NCBI GenBank assembly: GCA_035506135.1
Contig: DATJPY010000107.1
Location: 1-59,290 of the forward strand
Direction: 5' to 3'
Source: DATJPY01 sp035506135
GTDB lineage: Bacteria; Myxococcota_A; UBA9160; PR03
Length of the DNA stretch: 59,290 bases
Part shown: positions 8,049 to 16,711 of the stretch, piece by piece
Layout: each line of letters opens with the position of its first letter
Numbering within the stretch: position 1 is the first letter of the stretch
The notes under the pieces: model-generated
What the model was told of the DNA's origin: nothing
The model's database searches: none
The model's input: the letters and a program-made list of their open reading frames with translations, nothing else
Program-made: the position numbers and the translations under genes

Positions 8049-9973
8049 CCGGTCGCCTCGCGCTCCGCGGACCGGAGGGGCGCGCCGCACTGGGCGCAGT
8101 AGCGATCGCCGGCCCGGGCGGCGGTCCCGCAGGCGGTGCAGAAGCTCGGCGCCGGCGCGGCGACCGGCGGAACGGCGCGAGCCGCGGCGCGCGCCGCCCC
8201 GCGCTGCTCCTCGCGGATCAGCTGGGCCGCGCGCGCCCGCAGCTCCTGGCGCATCGCGCCGTAATCCTCGTCCGAGACCTTCGCGGTCTCGTGGTCGTGA
8301 TCGAGGTCGCGCAGCGCGGCATACACCGCATCGCGCTCGCGCCAGGCCGCGTCGTCGAGGCCGGCCTCGTCGACGGCGGGCTTCGCGGCGTCGCGAAGCG
8401 GCGCCACCAGGAACGCCACCCCGAGCGCGGCGGCCAGCGCCACCAGCGTGAGCGCGGCGCCGCGCGGCGGGCCCGAGGCCGCGCGCAGCGGGTCGAGGTC
8501 GACCCGCACCGTCTCGCCGGGCTCGATCTGGAACGCCTCCAGATGCAGGTAGGTGCGGTCCGTCGTCGCCACCGGCCGGCGGCGGTGCAGCCGCTGCGAC
8601 TCCGTGCGCAGCCCGGTGTCGGCGACGTACACGCTGAGCAGCGGGAGCGGGCGCTCGAAGCGGCGCTCGAAGGAGATGCCCTCGCCCGGCTGCGGCAGCG
8701 GGAGCTGATAGGCGAGCTCGAGATCGTTCTCGCCTGCGGGCAGCGGGCCATCGAGCTGGACGCCGCCCTCGCCGTCGGCCGAGAGACCCCATGCGAACGC
8801 GTCGCGATCGAAGCGGAGATCGGCGGCACCGGGCGGCAGCGGGAGCCGGAGCAGCGCCTGTCCCGGAGGCGCAACGATCGGCATGTCGCCGCCGACCTTG
8901 AAGTGGTGCTCTTCGCGCACCTGCAGCGCCGCGTCGTCGAGCTCGAGGAAGATGCGCGTCTCGTCCAGCACCAGCGCCTCGGGCGCGACGCGCGTCGGCG
9001 GAAGCTCGAGCGCCAGCGCGAGCGTCGCGCCTGGCGCGACGCCGTCGACGATCCAGCGGCGCTGCGCGCCGTCGTCGCCCGCGGCGTCCGGAGCGGGCTT
9101 CTCCTCGCGGGCGCCCGCGATGCGCACGGTGGGCCCACCCACGGGAGCCGACACCACGACGCGTCGCGCGCCGGCCGGGAACGCGCGGCGGATCTCGACG
9201 TGCGAGGCCTGGCCCGCCTGCCCCGCGCCGGCCGGGACCGGCAGCGTGTAGCGGAAGGAGAGGCCCTGATCCGGCCCGAGCGCGCCGTCCCAGCTCGAGG
9301 GGTAGAGCGGCCCGAAGAAGCGCACGCGCTCGCCTTCCTGGACCAGGCCTTCGGGGGCGACGCCCAGCGGGATCCCGAAGTCGGCCGCGCCGGCGGGAAG
9401 GAGGGTCTCGAAGAGCGGCCGTGCCGCGGCCTCCTTCCGGCGCGCCGCCGGCACGTACACCGTGCGCGCGCCGCGGTTCTCGAGGTGATGGGCCTCGTCG
9501 ATGCCGATGCGGGCGCCCTGCCAGGTGATCTGCAGCCGCGCCTCGGTGACCGACACCGCGCTCGGGTCCTCGGTGGCCTCCCCGATGCGGATCGCCACGC
9601 GCTGGTCGGTCGCTCCCCCCGCGAACGAGACCCGCGTGCCGGGGAACGGGATCCCCGCGTAGCGGGCGCCGACCAGGTAGGCGACCTGCGGATCGCTCGA
9701 GATGTGCTCGAAGGCGAAGCGGCCCTGCGCGTCGGTGGTGGCGCGCCGCACCCCCGGCGAGCCGGCGGAGGGGAGCGCGTAGAGGAGCACCTCGACGCCG
9801 GCCGCGCGCGCCGGGTCCTCGGCGTGCGTCACCTCTCCGTGGATGGAGGCCGGGCCGGCCGGCACGTCCGGGACGTCGCGCGCCACCGGCGCGTCGTGCT
9901 GGGCGGCAGCGGGCAGGGCGAGCAGGAGCGCCGCCGCGAGGACGGCGGCGCCCCGCGCGCGACACGAGCTCAA
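8045..9973 (-). CDS. Unrecognised periplasmic/cytosolic membrane protein within the ccm operon (CcmI-like segment plus zinc ribbon)
   Basis: A 642-residue protein from TTG 9973, which overlaps the ccmF stop (TTGA). Order of parts: signal peptide (1-24, VLAAALLLALPAAAQ); a carboxypeptidase regulatory-like beta domain (about 40-135, with TTDAQGRFAFEHI); two similar beta-rich domains (about 140-290 with IDEAHHLENRG, about 335-495 with VREEHHFKVGG); one membrane helix (506-524); a cytosolic helical stretch ERDAVYAALRDLDHDHETAK...SDEDYGAMRQEL (545-580) that resembles the E-L-D/G-K-L/DEDY pattern of CcmI-type proteins; and a C-terminal zinc ribbon with CTAC and CAQC (612-629). The setting suggests a role in heme or apocytochrome handling, but I know no characterised homolog. 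CcmG and CcmH are absent nearby, so this could take over part of their task (inference). Confidence 0.8.
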
Positions 9974-11937
9974 GCCGCCGGCTCCGACCGCCGCCGCTCC
10001 GGATGCGGCCACAACACGAGCAGGGCGCCCAGGATGAACGTGTAGCCGCCGATCCAGATCCAGTTCACCAGCGGATTGCGGTGGATCTTCAGCGTGGCGG
10101 ACCCGTCCGCCTCGAGGGCGGTCAGGATCACGTACAGGTCCTCGCGCAGCGTCGAGCGGATCGACGGGATCGAGGCGGGCTGCTGCTCCATCCAGTACAT
10201 GCGCCGCTCGGGCGCCATCACCGCGACGGGCTGGCCGTCGCGGAAGAGCGCGAGGCGGGCCACCGCGCCGCCGTAGTGCTGCTGCGGGATCGGCTTCGCT
10301 GTCAGGTACTCGAGCGAGTAGTCGTCGAAGGTGATCGTCTGCCCGGGCTTCACGTTCTCGAGGCGCTCGTCGTTGAACGCGGCGCCCGAGATCCCGATCA
10401 GGATGAACACGACGCCGAGGTGGACGACGTAGCCGCCGTAGCGGCGCTGGTTCTTGCGCAAGAGGGTGGCGAGCGCCACGAGCGGCGACTCGCCGGCGCT
10501 GCGCATGCGCACCCGCACCGCGCGCCAGTACTCCTGCACGATGGTGCCCACCACGAAGGCCCCGAGCGACCAGAACACCAGCGGATAGATCGAGAGCGAG
10601 CGCCCGAGTGCGGCCGTCGAGACCGCGGCCGCGACCGCTCCGGCCGAGGCGGGGAACGCGAACTGCCGGCGCAGGCTGGACGGCGAGGCGCGCCGCCACG
10701 CCACCAGCGGGCCGATGCCCGTGAGGAGCAGCAGGAGCGCCGCGAGCGGCGCCGCCATCGTATTGAAGAAGCGCGGCCCCACGGCGATCTTCACCCCGCG
10801 CGCCGCCTCGGAGACCACCGGGAACAGCGTGCCCCAGAACACCACCGCCAGGATCCCCATGAAGACCCAGTTGTTGAGCACGAAGCTCGCCTCGCGCGAC
10901 ACCACCGACTCGAGGCGGTTGGGGCTGCGCAGCCCCTTGCGCCGCGCGAAGAGCAAGCCGAAGTAGGCACTGATGGCAACGCCGACGTAGGCCAGGAAGA
11001 CGTAGCCGAACCAGCCGGAGTTGGTGAAGGAGTGCACCGACGAGATGACGCCGCTGCGAGTCAGGAAGGTGCCGAAGAGGCAGAGCGCGTAGGTGAGCCC
11101 CACCAGCACCAGGTTCCAGATCTTCAGCATGTCGCGCTTTTCCTGGATCATCACCGAGTGCAGATAGGCGGTGGCCGGGAGCCACGGCATGAACGACGCG
11201 TTCTCCACCGGATCCCACGCCCAGTAGCCGCCCCAGCCGAGCACCTCGTACGCCCAGCGCCCGCCGAGCAGGATTCCGATCGACAGGAAGAACCACGGGA
11301 TCAGCACCCAGCGGCGGGTGGCGCGGAGCCAGGCGTCGCCGAGGCGGCCCGTGATCAGCGCGGCGGTCGCGAAGGCGAACGGCACCGAGAAGCCGGTGAA
11401 GCCGCTGTAGAGCATCACCGGGTGGATCAGCATCAGCGGATGCTGGAGCAGCGGGTTCAGTCCCGCGCCGTCCGAGAGCACCTCGCCGGGCGGAAGCTTC
11501 TCGAAGGGGTTGGTCACGAAGTTGATCAGCGCGAGGAAGAAGGCTGCGTTCAGGAGCAGCACCGCGAGCACCCAGGGCAGCAGGCGCTGGCCGCCCCGGT
11601 GGACCCAGGCCGCCGCCGAGGCGTAGATCAGCGAGATGAAGACCCAGAGCAGGAGCGAGCCGCCCTGGCCGCCCCACACCGCCGCGAGGCGGTAGGGCAG
11701 CGTCATGCCGCGCGCGACGTGCTCGGAGACGTACTGGAGCTGGAAGTCGAAGGTCGCGAGGCAAAAGGCGAGCGCGCCGATCGCGAATGCGGTGAACGCG
11801 AAGGTCAGCCACACGGCGCGGCGCGCGACCTGCTCGAGGTCGCGGCGACCGCTGCGGCCGCCCGCCACGCCGACGCCCACGCCCGTCAATGCCGCAAGGA
11901 GCGCGAGGCGCAGGGCGTAGAGTCCGAGGTCCGACAC
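9970..11937 (-). CDS. ccmF: CcmF, cytochrome c heme lyase
   Basis: A 655-residue polytopic membrane protein starting at GTG 11937, two bases after the ccmE stop. The WWD-type motif is GGYWAWDPVENASFMPWL, and further hallmarks are RLAAVWGGQGGSLLLWVF near the N terminus and FLTRSGVISSVHSF. CcmF reduces and transfers heme from CcmE to apocytochrome c. An upstream in-frame start at 11988 would overlap ccmE by 49 nt and adds a polar stretch with no membrane character, so I prefer 11937. Length is normal for the family. Confidence 0.93.
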   Translation of the reverse strand: MSDLGLYALRLALLAALTGVGVGVAGGRSGRRDLEQVARRAVWLTFAFTAFAIGALAFCLATFDFQLQYVSEHVARGMTLPYRLAAVWGGQGGSLLLWVFISLIYASAAAWVHRGGQRLLPWVLAVLLLNAAFFLALINFVTNPFEKLPPGEVLSDGAGLNPLLQHPLMLIHPVMLYSGFTGFSVPFAFATAALITGRLGDAWLRATRRWVLIPWFFLSIGILLGGRWAYEVLGWGGYWAWDPVENASFMPWLPATAYLHSVMIQEKRDMLKIWNLVLVGLTYALCLFGTFLTRSGVISSVHSFTNSGWFGYVFLAYVGVAISAYFGLLFARRKGLRSPNRLESVVSREASFVLNNWVFMGILAVVFWGTLFPVVSEAARGVKIAVGPRFFNTMAAPLAALLLLLTGIGPLVAWRRASPSSLRRQFAFPASAGAVAAAVSTAALGRSLSIYPLVFWSLGAFVVGTIVQEYWRAVRVRMRSAGESPLVALATLLRKNQRRYGGYVVHLGVVFILIGISGAAFNDERLENVKPGQTITFDDYSLEYLTAKPIPQQHYGGAVARLALFRDGQPVAVMAPERRMYWMEQQPASIPSIRSTLREDLYVILTALEADGSATLKIHRNPLVNWIWIGGYTFILGALLVLWPHPERRRSEPAA

Positions 11938-11939
11938 GG

Positions 11940-12374
11940 CTAGAAGCCGGCTCTCTCCGTCCGCTTGGCCTCGAACTTGGACGGACACTTGGCCATCACG
12001 TTGTCGGCCACGAACAGCGAGCCGCCCTCCAGGTGGCCCTCGACGACCACCTCGGCGCCCTCGTTGAACATGTCCGGCGTCTCGAGCGAGGCGTACACGA
12101 CCGGAAGCGGGTTGCGCGCGGACGGATCCTTGTGCGGCGGGTCGTTGACGACGGCGAAGCGGATCGAGCGGCTCGCGACGTCGCGCACGATCGAGCCGGG
12201 GGCGACGTAGCCGTGCACGCGCGCCGGCGCGGCGCTTGCCTGCGAGCTGCGGAACTCGTCGAGCGTCTGGTAGTAGCGGAACGTGCCGATGCGATCGACG
12301 TTGGTGGCCGCGTACCAGCCGAGCAGCAGCGCGACGGCGACGGCGCCGACGGCGATCTGGAGACCCTTGGACAT
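11940..12374 (-). CDS. ccmE: CcmE heme chaperone, Cys-type variant
   Basis: A 144-residue protein with an N-terminal membrane anchor (residues 4-24) and an OB-fold beta barrel (about 30-128). The C-terminal heme site reads VMAKCPSKFEA: Cys130 stands where E. coli has heme-binding His130, and Phe134 where it has Tyr134. Cys-containing CcmE proteins (CxxxY) are known from archaea and some sulfate reducers, in a Ccm version (System I*) that lacks CcmH. Here the aromatic residue is Phe as well. It is the first gene of the operon, with a promoter just upstream. Start ATG 12374 gives the normal length. Confidence 0.92.
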   Translation of the reverse strand: MSKGLQIAVGAVAVALLLGWYAATNVDRIGTFRYYQTLDEFRSSQASAAPARVHGYVAPGSIVRDVASRSIRFAVVNDPPHKDPSARNPLPVVYASLETPDMFNEGAEVVVEGHLEGGSLFVADNVMAKCPSKFEAKRTERAGF

Positions 12375-12406
12375 GGAAATCGACGTCCTGCGGGTAGGGT
12401 TAGCGC

Positions 12407-12434
12407 AGGCTAGCACCGGGAGGACTCGTTTCAA
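12407..12434 (-). promoter_or_regulatory. Putative sigma-70 promoter of the ccm operon
   Basis: On the minus strand TTGAAA (12434-12429), a 16-nt spacer and TAGCCT (12412-12407). The start would be near 12400, about 26 nt before ccmE. The -35 box is strong; the -10 box keeps TA and the final T. Confidence 0.45.
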
Positions 12435-12489
12435 CGGCGCCTCGGCGCCCAAAGCGCTGACAAACCGGCGAGTTGCACGATGCGTCCGC

Positions 12490-12518
12490 TTGACGCTCGA
12501 GATCGAACCGGCTACCGC
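12490..12518 (+). promoter_or_regulatory. Putative promoter giving a leaderless aminotransferase mRNA
   Basis: TTGACG (12490-12495), a 17-nt spacer and TACCGC (12513-12518), then six C residues and the ATG at 12525. The expected transcription start falls on or next to the ATG, and no Shine-Dalgarno sequence precedes it. Confidence 0.4.
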
Positions 12519-12524
12519 CCCCCC

Positions 12525-13670
12525 ATGGAACGCCGCTTCGCCGCGCGCGCCGCCTCGATCGAGCCCTTCCTCGCGATGGAGGTGATGGAGCGCGCCCTCG
12601 AGCTCGAGCGCGCGGGCGCGCGCGTGATCCACCTGGAGCTCGGAGAGCCGGACGTCCCGCCGCCCCCCGCCGCGCTCGCCGCCTGCCAGCGCGCCCTCGC
12701 GGAGGGCGAGACGCACTACACCGACAGCCGCGGATTGCGCGAGCTGCGCGAGGCGATCGCCGCCGACAAGGCCGCGCGCGCCGGCGCGCCGGTCGACCCC
12801 GACTGCGTGCTGGTCACCAGCGGCACGTCGCCGGCGATGCTCCTCGTCTTCGGCCTGCTCGTCGAGCCCGGCTCCGAGGTCGTGATCCCGACGCCCCACT
12901 ACCCCTGCTACCCGAACTTCGTGCGCTTCTGCGGCGGGGTGCCGGTGCTGGTGCCGACGGACGCGGCCAACGGATGGCAGGTCGACGTCGACGGCGTGCG
13001 GCGCGCGATCACGCCGCGCACCCGCGCGATCGTGATCGGATCGCCGGCCAACCCGACAGGCGCGGTCCAGGAGCCGGGCACGCTGAGCGCGCTGGCGGAG
13101 CTCGGCGTCCCGCTCGTCGCCGACGAGATCTACGACGGCCTGCTCTTCGACGGCGCCCGTGCCGCGTCGGCCCTCGCCCTCGACGCCGGCGCCTTCGTTC
13201 TGGACGGCTTCTCGAAGCGCTACGCGATGACCGGCTTCCGGCTCGGCTTCGCCATCGCGCCGCGCGCGGCGCTGCGCGCGCTCCAGGTGATGCAGCAGAA
13301 CCTCTTCATCTCGGCGGGACACTTCGTCCAGCGCGCCGGCATCGCGGCGCTGGCCGCCGGCGAGCCCACCCGCCTCGCCATGGTGGAGGCCTACACCCGA
13401 AGGCGTTCGATCCTGGTCGACGGCCTGCGCAAGCTCGGCCTCGCCGTGCCGGCGCCGCCGCGTGGAGCCTTCTACGTGTTCGCCGACGCGCGCGCCTTCG
13501 GCAGCGACTCGCGTCGCATCGCCTTCGAGCTGCTCGAGCGCGCCCAGGTCGCAGTGACGCCGGGCGTCGACTTCGGCGAGGCGGGGGAGGGCTGGCTGCG
13601 GCTCTCGCTCTCGGCACCCGACGCCGCGATCGAGGAGGCGCTCGCGCGCCTCGCCCGCGTCCTGCGATGA
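12525..13670 (+). CDS. PLP-dependent aminotransferase, class I/II
   Basis: A 381-residue fold-type I enzyme. Seen motifs: HLELGEPDVPPP near the N terminus, THYTDSRGLRELREAIA, PTPHYPCYPN (aromatic pair over the cofactor), GSPANPTGAV, VADEIYDGL (Asp and Tyr binding PLP) and LDGFSKRYAMTGFRLGF, where Lys in SKRY forms the Schiff base and the later Arg binds the substrate carboxylate. This is the aspartate/aromatic aminotransferase subgroup; the exact substrate is not visible. The ATG at 12525 is preferred over 12480 because the upstream part lacks coding bias. The stop overlaps engB by 4 nt (ATGA). Confidence 0.9.
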   Translation: MERRFAARAASIEPFLAMEVMERALELERAGARVIHLELGEPDVPPPPAALAACQRALAEGETHYTDSRGLRELREAIAADKAARAGAPVDPDCVLVTSGTSPAMLLVFGLLVEPGSEVVIPTPHYPCYPNFVRFCGGVPVLVPTDAANGWQVDVDGVRRAITPRTRAIVIGSPANPTGAVQEPGTLSALAELGVPLVADEIYDGLLFDGARAASALALDAGAFVLDGFSKRYAMTGFRLGFAIAPRAALRALQVMQQNLFISAGHFVQRAGIAALAAGEPTRLAMVEAYTRRRSILVDGLRKLGLAVPAPPRGAFYVFADARAFGSDSRRIAFELLERAQVAVTPGVDFGEAGEGWLRLSLSAPDAAIEEALARLARVLR

Positions 13671-14254
13671 ACGCGCGCTGGGTCGCCAGCGCCGCGGGCC
13701 CGGAGGGGTTCCCGCGCTCCGGCCTGCCCGAGATCGCGCTGCTCGGGCGCTCGAACGCGGGTAAGTCGAGCCTGCTGAACCGGCTCGTCGCGCGCCGCGA
13801 GCTGGCGCGCGTGTCGAAGACCCCGGGCAAGACCCGGCTGGTGCACTTCTACGAGGTGTCCCGCGGCGCGCGCCGCCTGCTGCTGGTCGACCTTCCCGGC
13901 TACGGCTTCGCGCGCGTCTCCAAGGCGGAGCGGGCGCGCTGGCAGAAGCTCGTGGAGGGGTATCTCGAGGGACGCGCGTCGCTCGCCGGCGCCGTCCTGC
14001 TCCAGGATCTCCGCCGCGACGCATCGGATGACGAGCGCGACCTCCTCGCGTGGCTTGCCGAGCGCGGGGTTCCGGCGCTCGTGGCGCTCACGAAGGCGGA
14101 CAAGCTCGCGCCCTCACGGCGCGGCGAGCGCGCCCGCGCACTCGCCGCGGCACTCGAGCTCCCGCCCGATCGCGTGATCGCGACCTCGGCGCACGCGAAG
14201 CTCGGAATCGACGCGCTGTGGAGGGCGATCGGCGTCTGGCTCGGGGCCGACTAG
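13667..14254 (+). CDS. engB: Ribosome biogenesis GTPase EngB (YihA/YsxC)
   Basis: A 195-residue TRAFAC GTPase. G1 is GRSNAGKSS, G2 contains KTPGKTRLVHFY, G3 is DLPGYGFARV (the EngB signature) and G4 is TKADKL. It acts in late assembly of the large ribosomal subunit. The gene is coupled to the aminotransferase by an ATGA overlap. A hairpin within a dispersed repeat follows the stop codon. Confidence 0.95.
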   Translation: MNARWVASAAGPEGFPRSGLPEIALLGRSNAGKSSLLNRLVARRELARVSKTPGKTRLVHFYEVSRGARRLLLVDLPGYGFARVSKAERARWQKLVEGYLEGRASLAGAVLLQDLRRDASDDERDLLAWLAERGVPALVALTKADKLAPSRRGERARALAAALELPPDRVIATSAHAKLGIDALWRAIGVWLGAD

Positions 14255-14367
14255 CCGATGACCTTCGCTCGGCTCCGCGGACTCCGCCTCACTGCCGGCT
14301 CGATGAACTCCGCTCGGCTTCGCCTCGCTGCGCGCTTCGCTTGCGGGCCGACTCTCGAGTCGGCCTC
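14251..14367 (+). repeat. Dispersed intergenic repeat, copy A (with terminator hairpin)
   Basis: The unit begins at the engB stop (CTAG then CCGATGACCTTCGCTCGGCT) and ends with a hairpin. Its first 46 bases match, with three differences, the minus-strand sequence behind metG (copy B, 52979-53051), which also begins at a TAG stop. Copy A carries an extra internal block of about 40 bases with GAACTCCGCTCGGCTTCGCC. Confidence 0.75.
14346..14365 (+). terminator. Bidirectional hairpin terminator between engB and cofE
   Basis: GGCCGACT / AGTCGGCC, a perfect 8-bp stem with a CTCG loop, placed 2 nt from the end of the convergent cofE. The same stem, slightly changed, ends repeat copy B. Confidence 0.6.
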
Positions 14368-15117
14368 CTAGCGGAACAGGTCCTGCTCCGGAGCGCGCAC
14401 CAGATCACGGGCGCAGCCGTCGCCCTCGGGGTCCACGCCGGCGATCCACACCGCGGGCACCGCCGCGTCCTTGCCCATGAGGAGGCCGGCGGCCGCGGCG
14501 AGCTGATCGATCTGCGCCATGGCCGTCATCTCGAGCGGACGGCCGCCGAGATCGCGGCGGCCGCGCCAGTCGCTGATCGGCGCCAGGCCGGCGCAGCCGA
14601 TCGCCACGTCGACCAGGCCCTCGCGCCACGGGCGCCCGAAGGTGTCCGACACGATCACGGCGAGCGGTCCCACGCCCGCCGCGAGGAGCGCCTGGCGCAG
14701 GCGCCGCGCGGAGGCGTCCGGATCGACGGGGAGCAGGACGGCCGTCCCCTCGCTCGGCGCGTTCGAGAGGTCGACGCCCGCGTTGGCGCACACGAAGCCG
14801 TGACGCGTCTCCGCAATCAGAACGCCGCGCGCGCGCCGCACCACGCGCGCGGTCTCGCGCAGCACCAGCTCGATGTGGCGCGGGTCCTTGCCGTCCTCGG
14901 CCGCGAGCCGGCGCGCCTCGGCGGACGGCTCGACGTCCGCGAGGCGCACCACGCGCCCCTCGGCCTTGGAGACCACCTTCTGGCACACCACGAGAACGCC
15001 GCCGGCCAGCGCGAGGCCGCCGGCGCGCGCCGCGGCGAGCACCAGCGCGGCGAGGTCGTCGCCCTCGCGCACGGCGGGGATCCCGCGGATCGGAGCGAGC
15101 TCCAGGGACGCGTTCAT
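14368..15117 (-). CDS. cofE: Coenzyme F420:L-glutamate ligase CofE
   Basis: A 249-residue enzyme adding glutamates to F420-0. Recognisable parts are LELAPIRGIPAVREGDDLA at the start, VVCQKVVSKAEGRVV, ETRHGFVCANAGVDLSNA and VIVSDTFGRPWREG. It is the stand-alone archaeal-type form; the FMN-binding nitroreductase-like domain fused in mycobacterial FbiB is missing, so the DH-F420-0 reductase step must be done by another protein. The ATG at 15117 overlaps the cofC stop by 4 nt. It is the last gene of the DUF4124-cofD-cofC-cofE unit. Confidence 0.92.
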   Translation of the reverse strand: MNASLELAPIRGIPAVREGDDLAALVLAAARAGGLALAGGVLVVCQKVVSKAEGRVVRLADVEPSAEARRLAAEDGKDPRHIELVLRETARVVRRARGVLIAETRHGFVCANAGVDLSNAPSEGTAVLLPVDPDASARRLRQALLAAGVGPLAVIVSDTFGRPWREGLVDVAIGCAGLAPISDWRGRRDLGGRPLEMTAMAQIDQLAAAAGLLMGKDAAVPAVWIAGVDPEGDGCARDLVRAPEQDLFR

Positions 15118-15752
15118 GCGCCGTGCGCGCGCAGCACGGCGCGCGTGCGCGGACCGGCACCGGGGCCCGCGAGGAAGGCGCGCAGGTCCTCTTCGCCGTC
15201 GAGGTCGAGCTCGCACGAGGGGAGCCGCAGCTCGACGAGCGGGACACCGGCGCCGCGCGCGGCCTCGCGGTGCGCGGCGGCGCTATCGGGACCGAAGCGC
15301 GCGGGGAATGCGTCGTGCGGGTTGCGCGCCAGCACGGCGCTGCCGCCGTCGCGCGCCGGCACGAGCACCGCACCCGGGGAGCCGAGCTCGGCGAGCGCGT
15401 CGAGCACCTGCTCGACCTCCTCGGCCCGCACGCCCGCGACGTCGCCGAGCACCACCACGAGGCCGCCCTCGCAGGCGGGCCCGAGCGCGCGCGCGGCGCG
15501 GTCGATCGACGGGTTGAGGCCGGGGTCGTCGCCGAGGAGCGGGCGCGCGCCCGCGCGCTCGGCGGCCGCGGCGACCGCGGCGTCCGGCGTCACCACCGCC
15601 ACGGCGGAGAGCCGGGGCACGGCGCGCAGCGCCGACACCACGTCCTCCAGCATGGCCAGCACCAGCGCGGCCGCCCGCTCGCGGCCGAGCGCGGCCGCCA
15701 TGCGCGACTTGCCGGCGGACAGCGCCTTCACCGGCACCACGGCCGCGCTCAC
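15114..15752 (-). CDS. cofC: Phospholactate/phosphoenolpyruvate guanylyltransferase CofC (FbiD)
   Basis: A 212-residue nucleotidyltransferase of the CofC family: VVPVKALSAGKSRMA is the N-terminal GTP-binding signature, PLLGDDPGLNPSIDRA and VVVLGDVAGV follow. It makes the guanylylated three-carbon donor used by CofD. Whether the acceptor is 2-phospholactate, PEP or 3-phosphoglycerate differs among lineages and cannot be read here. GTG start in a GTGA overlap with cofD. Confidence 0.9.
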   Translation of the reverse strand: MSAAVVPVKALSAGKSRMAAALGRERAAALVLAMLEDVVSALRAVPRLSAVAVVTPDAAVAAAAERAGARPLLGDDPGLNPSIDRAARALGPACEGGLVVVLGDVAGVRAEEVEQVLDALAELGSPGAVLVPARDGGSAVLARNPHDAFPARFGPDSAAAHREAARGAGVPLVELRLPSCELDLDGEEDLRAFLAGPGAGPRTRAVLRAHGA

Positions 15753-16711
15753 GCCCGCGGGAGCTCGGCGGCCAGGTCGAGCGCGGCGCCCGCCACGCGC
15801 GCGGCAGACTCGGCATCTCGCATCAGCGTGTCGACCGCGCGCGCGCGCAGCCCGAGCGCCTCGACATCGTGACACTGGTCGGCGTCGCGCACGTCGAGCA
15901 CGAAGCCGCCGACCCAGTCGCGGTAGAGGGCCGCGACCCCGCGCGCCGACACCTCGGCCCCGATGCCGCGCAGCAGGCGGTCCGCCGGCCCCTTCACCGG
16001 CGCGCCGCCGACGATCGGTGAGACGGCCACCACCGGCGCGCGCGAGGCGGCGATGGCCTCGCGCACCCCTGGCACGGCGAGGATCGGCCCGATCGACACC
16101 ACCGGATTGCTCGGGCAGACGGCGATGCAGGCGGCGCCGCGCAGCGCCTCGAGGACGCCCGGGCCCGGCCGCGCACGCTGCGCCGCGGCGAGGTCGACGC
16201 CCTCCACCTCGTCGGGCGCGCCGTCCCGCGCCAGGTACTCCTCGAAATGCACGCGCCGCCCGCCGCGCAGCTCGACGAAGGTCGGACACGGATCCTCCGA
16301 CATCGGGAGGATCCGGATCGGGACGCGGTAGGCCCGGCGGATCTCGTCCGCGACCCGCGCCAGCCCGGCGCCCTCGCGCAGCCGCAGCGTCCGGTGCAGG
16401 CAGCTCGCCAGATCGCGGTCGCCGAGCCGGAACCAGGTCGGGTGCCCGAGCGCGGCGAGCCCCTCCATGGCGCCGAAGCTGTCGCCGGCCAGCCCGTATC
16501 CCTTCTCCTCGTCGACGCGACCCGCGAGCGTGTAGGTCACGATGTCGAGGTCGGGGGAGACGTGCACGCCGTAGAAGACGTGGTCGTCGCCGGTGTTGAC
16601 GACGGCGGTGATGCGCTCGGGCGTGACCCGCTGCGCGAGGCCGCGCAGGAAGCGAGCCGCGCCGACGCCTCCCGCCAGCGCGACGACGCGCCCCGCGCCG
16701 GCGGCGCTCAC
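15749..16711 (-). CDS. cofD: 2-phospho-L-lactate transferase CofD (FbiA)
   Basis: A 320-residue enzyme that joins the guanylylated C3 unit to FO to make (dehydro-)F420-0. Motifs include VVALAGGVGAARFLRGL, VVNTGDDHVFYGVHVSPDLD (metal and FO site), CPSNPVVSIGPIL and VSPIVGGAPVKGPADRL. GTG start at 16711 overlaps the stop of the DUF4124 gene. FO synthase (fbiC or cofGH) is not in the window. Confidence 0.94.
   Translation of the reverse strand: MSAAGAGRVVALAGGVGAARFLRGLAQRVTPERITAVVNTGDDHVFYGVHVSPDLDIVTYTLAGRVDEEKGYGLAGDSFGAMEGLAALGHPTWFRLGDRDLASCLHRTLRLREGAGLARVADEIRRAYRVPIRILPMSEDPCPTFVELRGGRRVHFEEYLARDGAPDEVEGVDLAAAQRARPGPGVLEALRGAACIAVCPSNPVVSIGPILAVPGVREAIAASRAPVVAVSPIVGGAPVKGPADRLLRGIGAEVSARGVAALYRDWVGGFVLDVRDADQCHDVEALGLRARAVDTLMRDAESAARVAGAALDLAAELPRA

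Noticed and set aside
11938..11988. Longer CcmF start at 11988
   Set aside because: It would overlap ccmE by 49 nt and add a polar, non-family stretch; GTG 11937 fits the usual tight junction.
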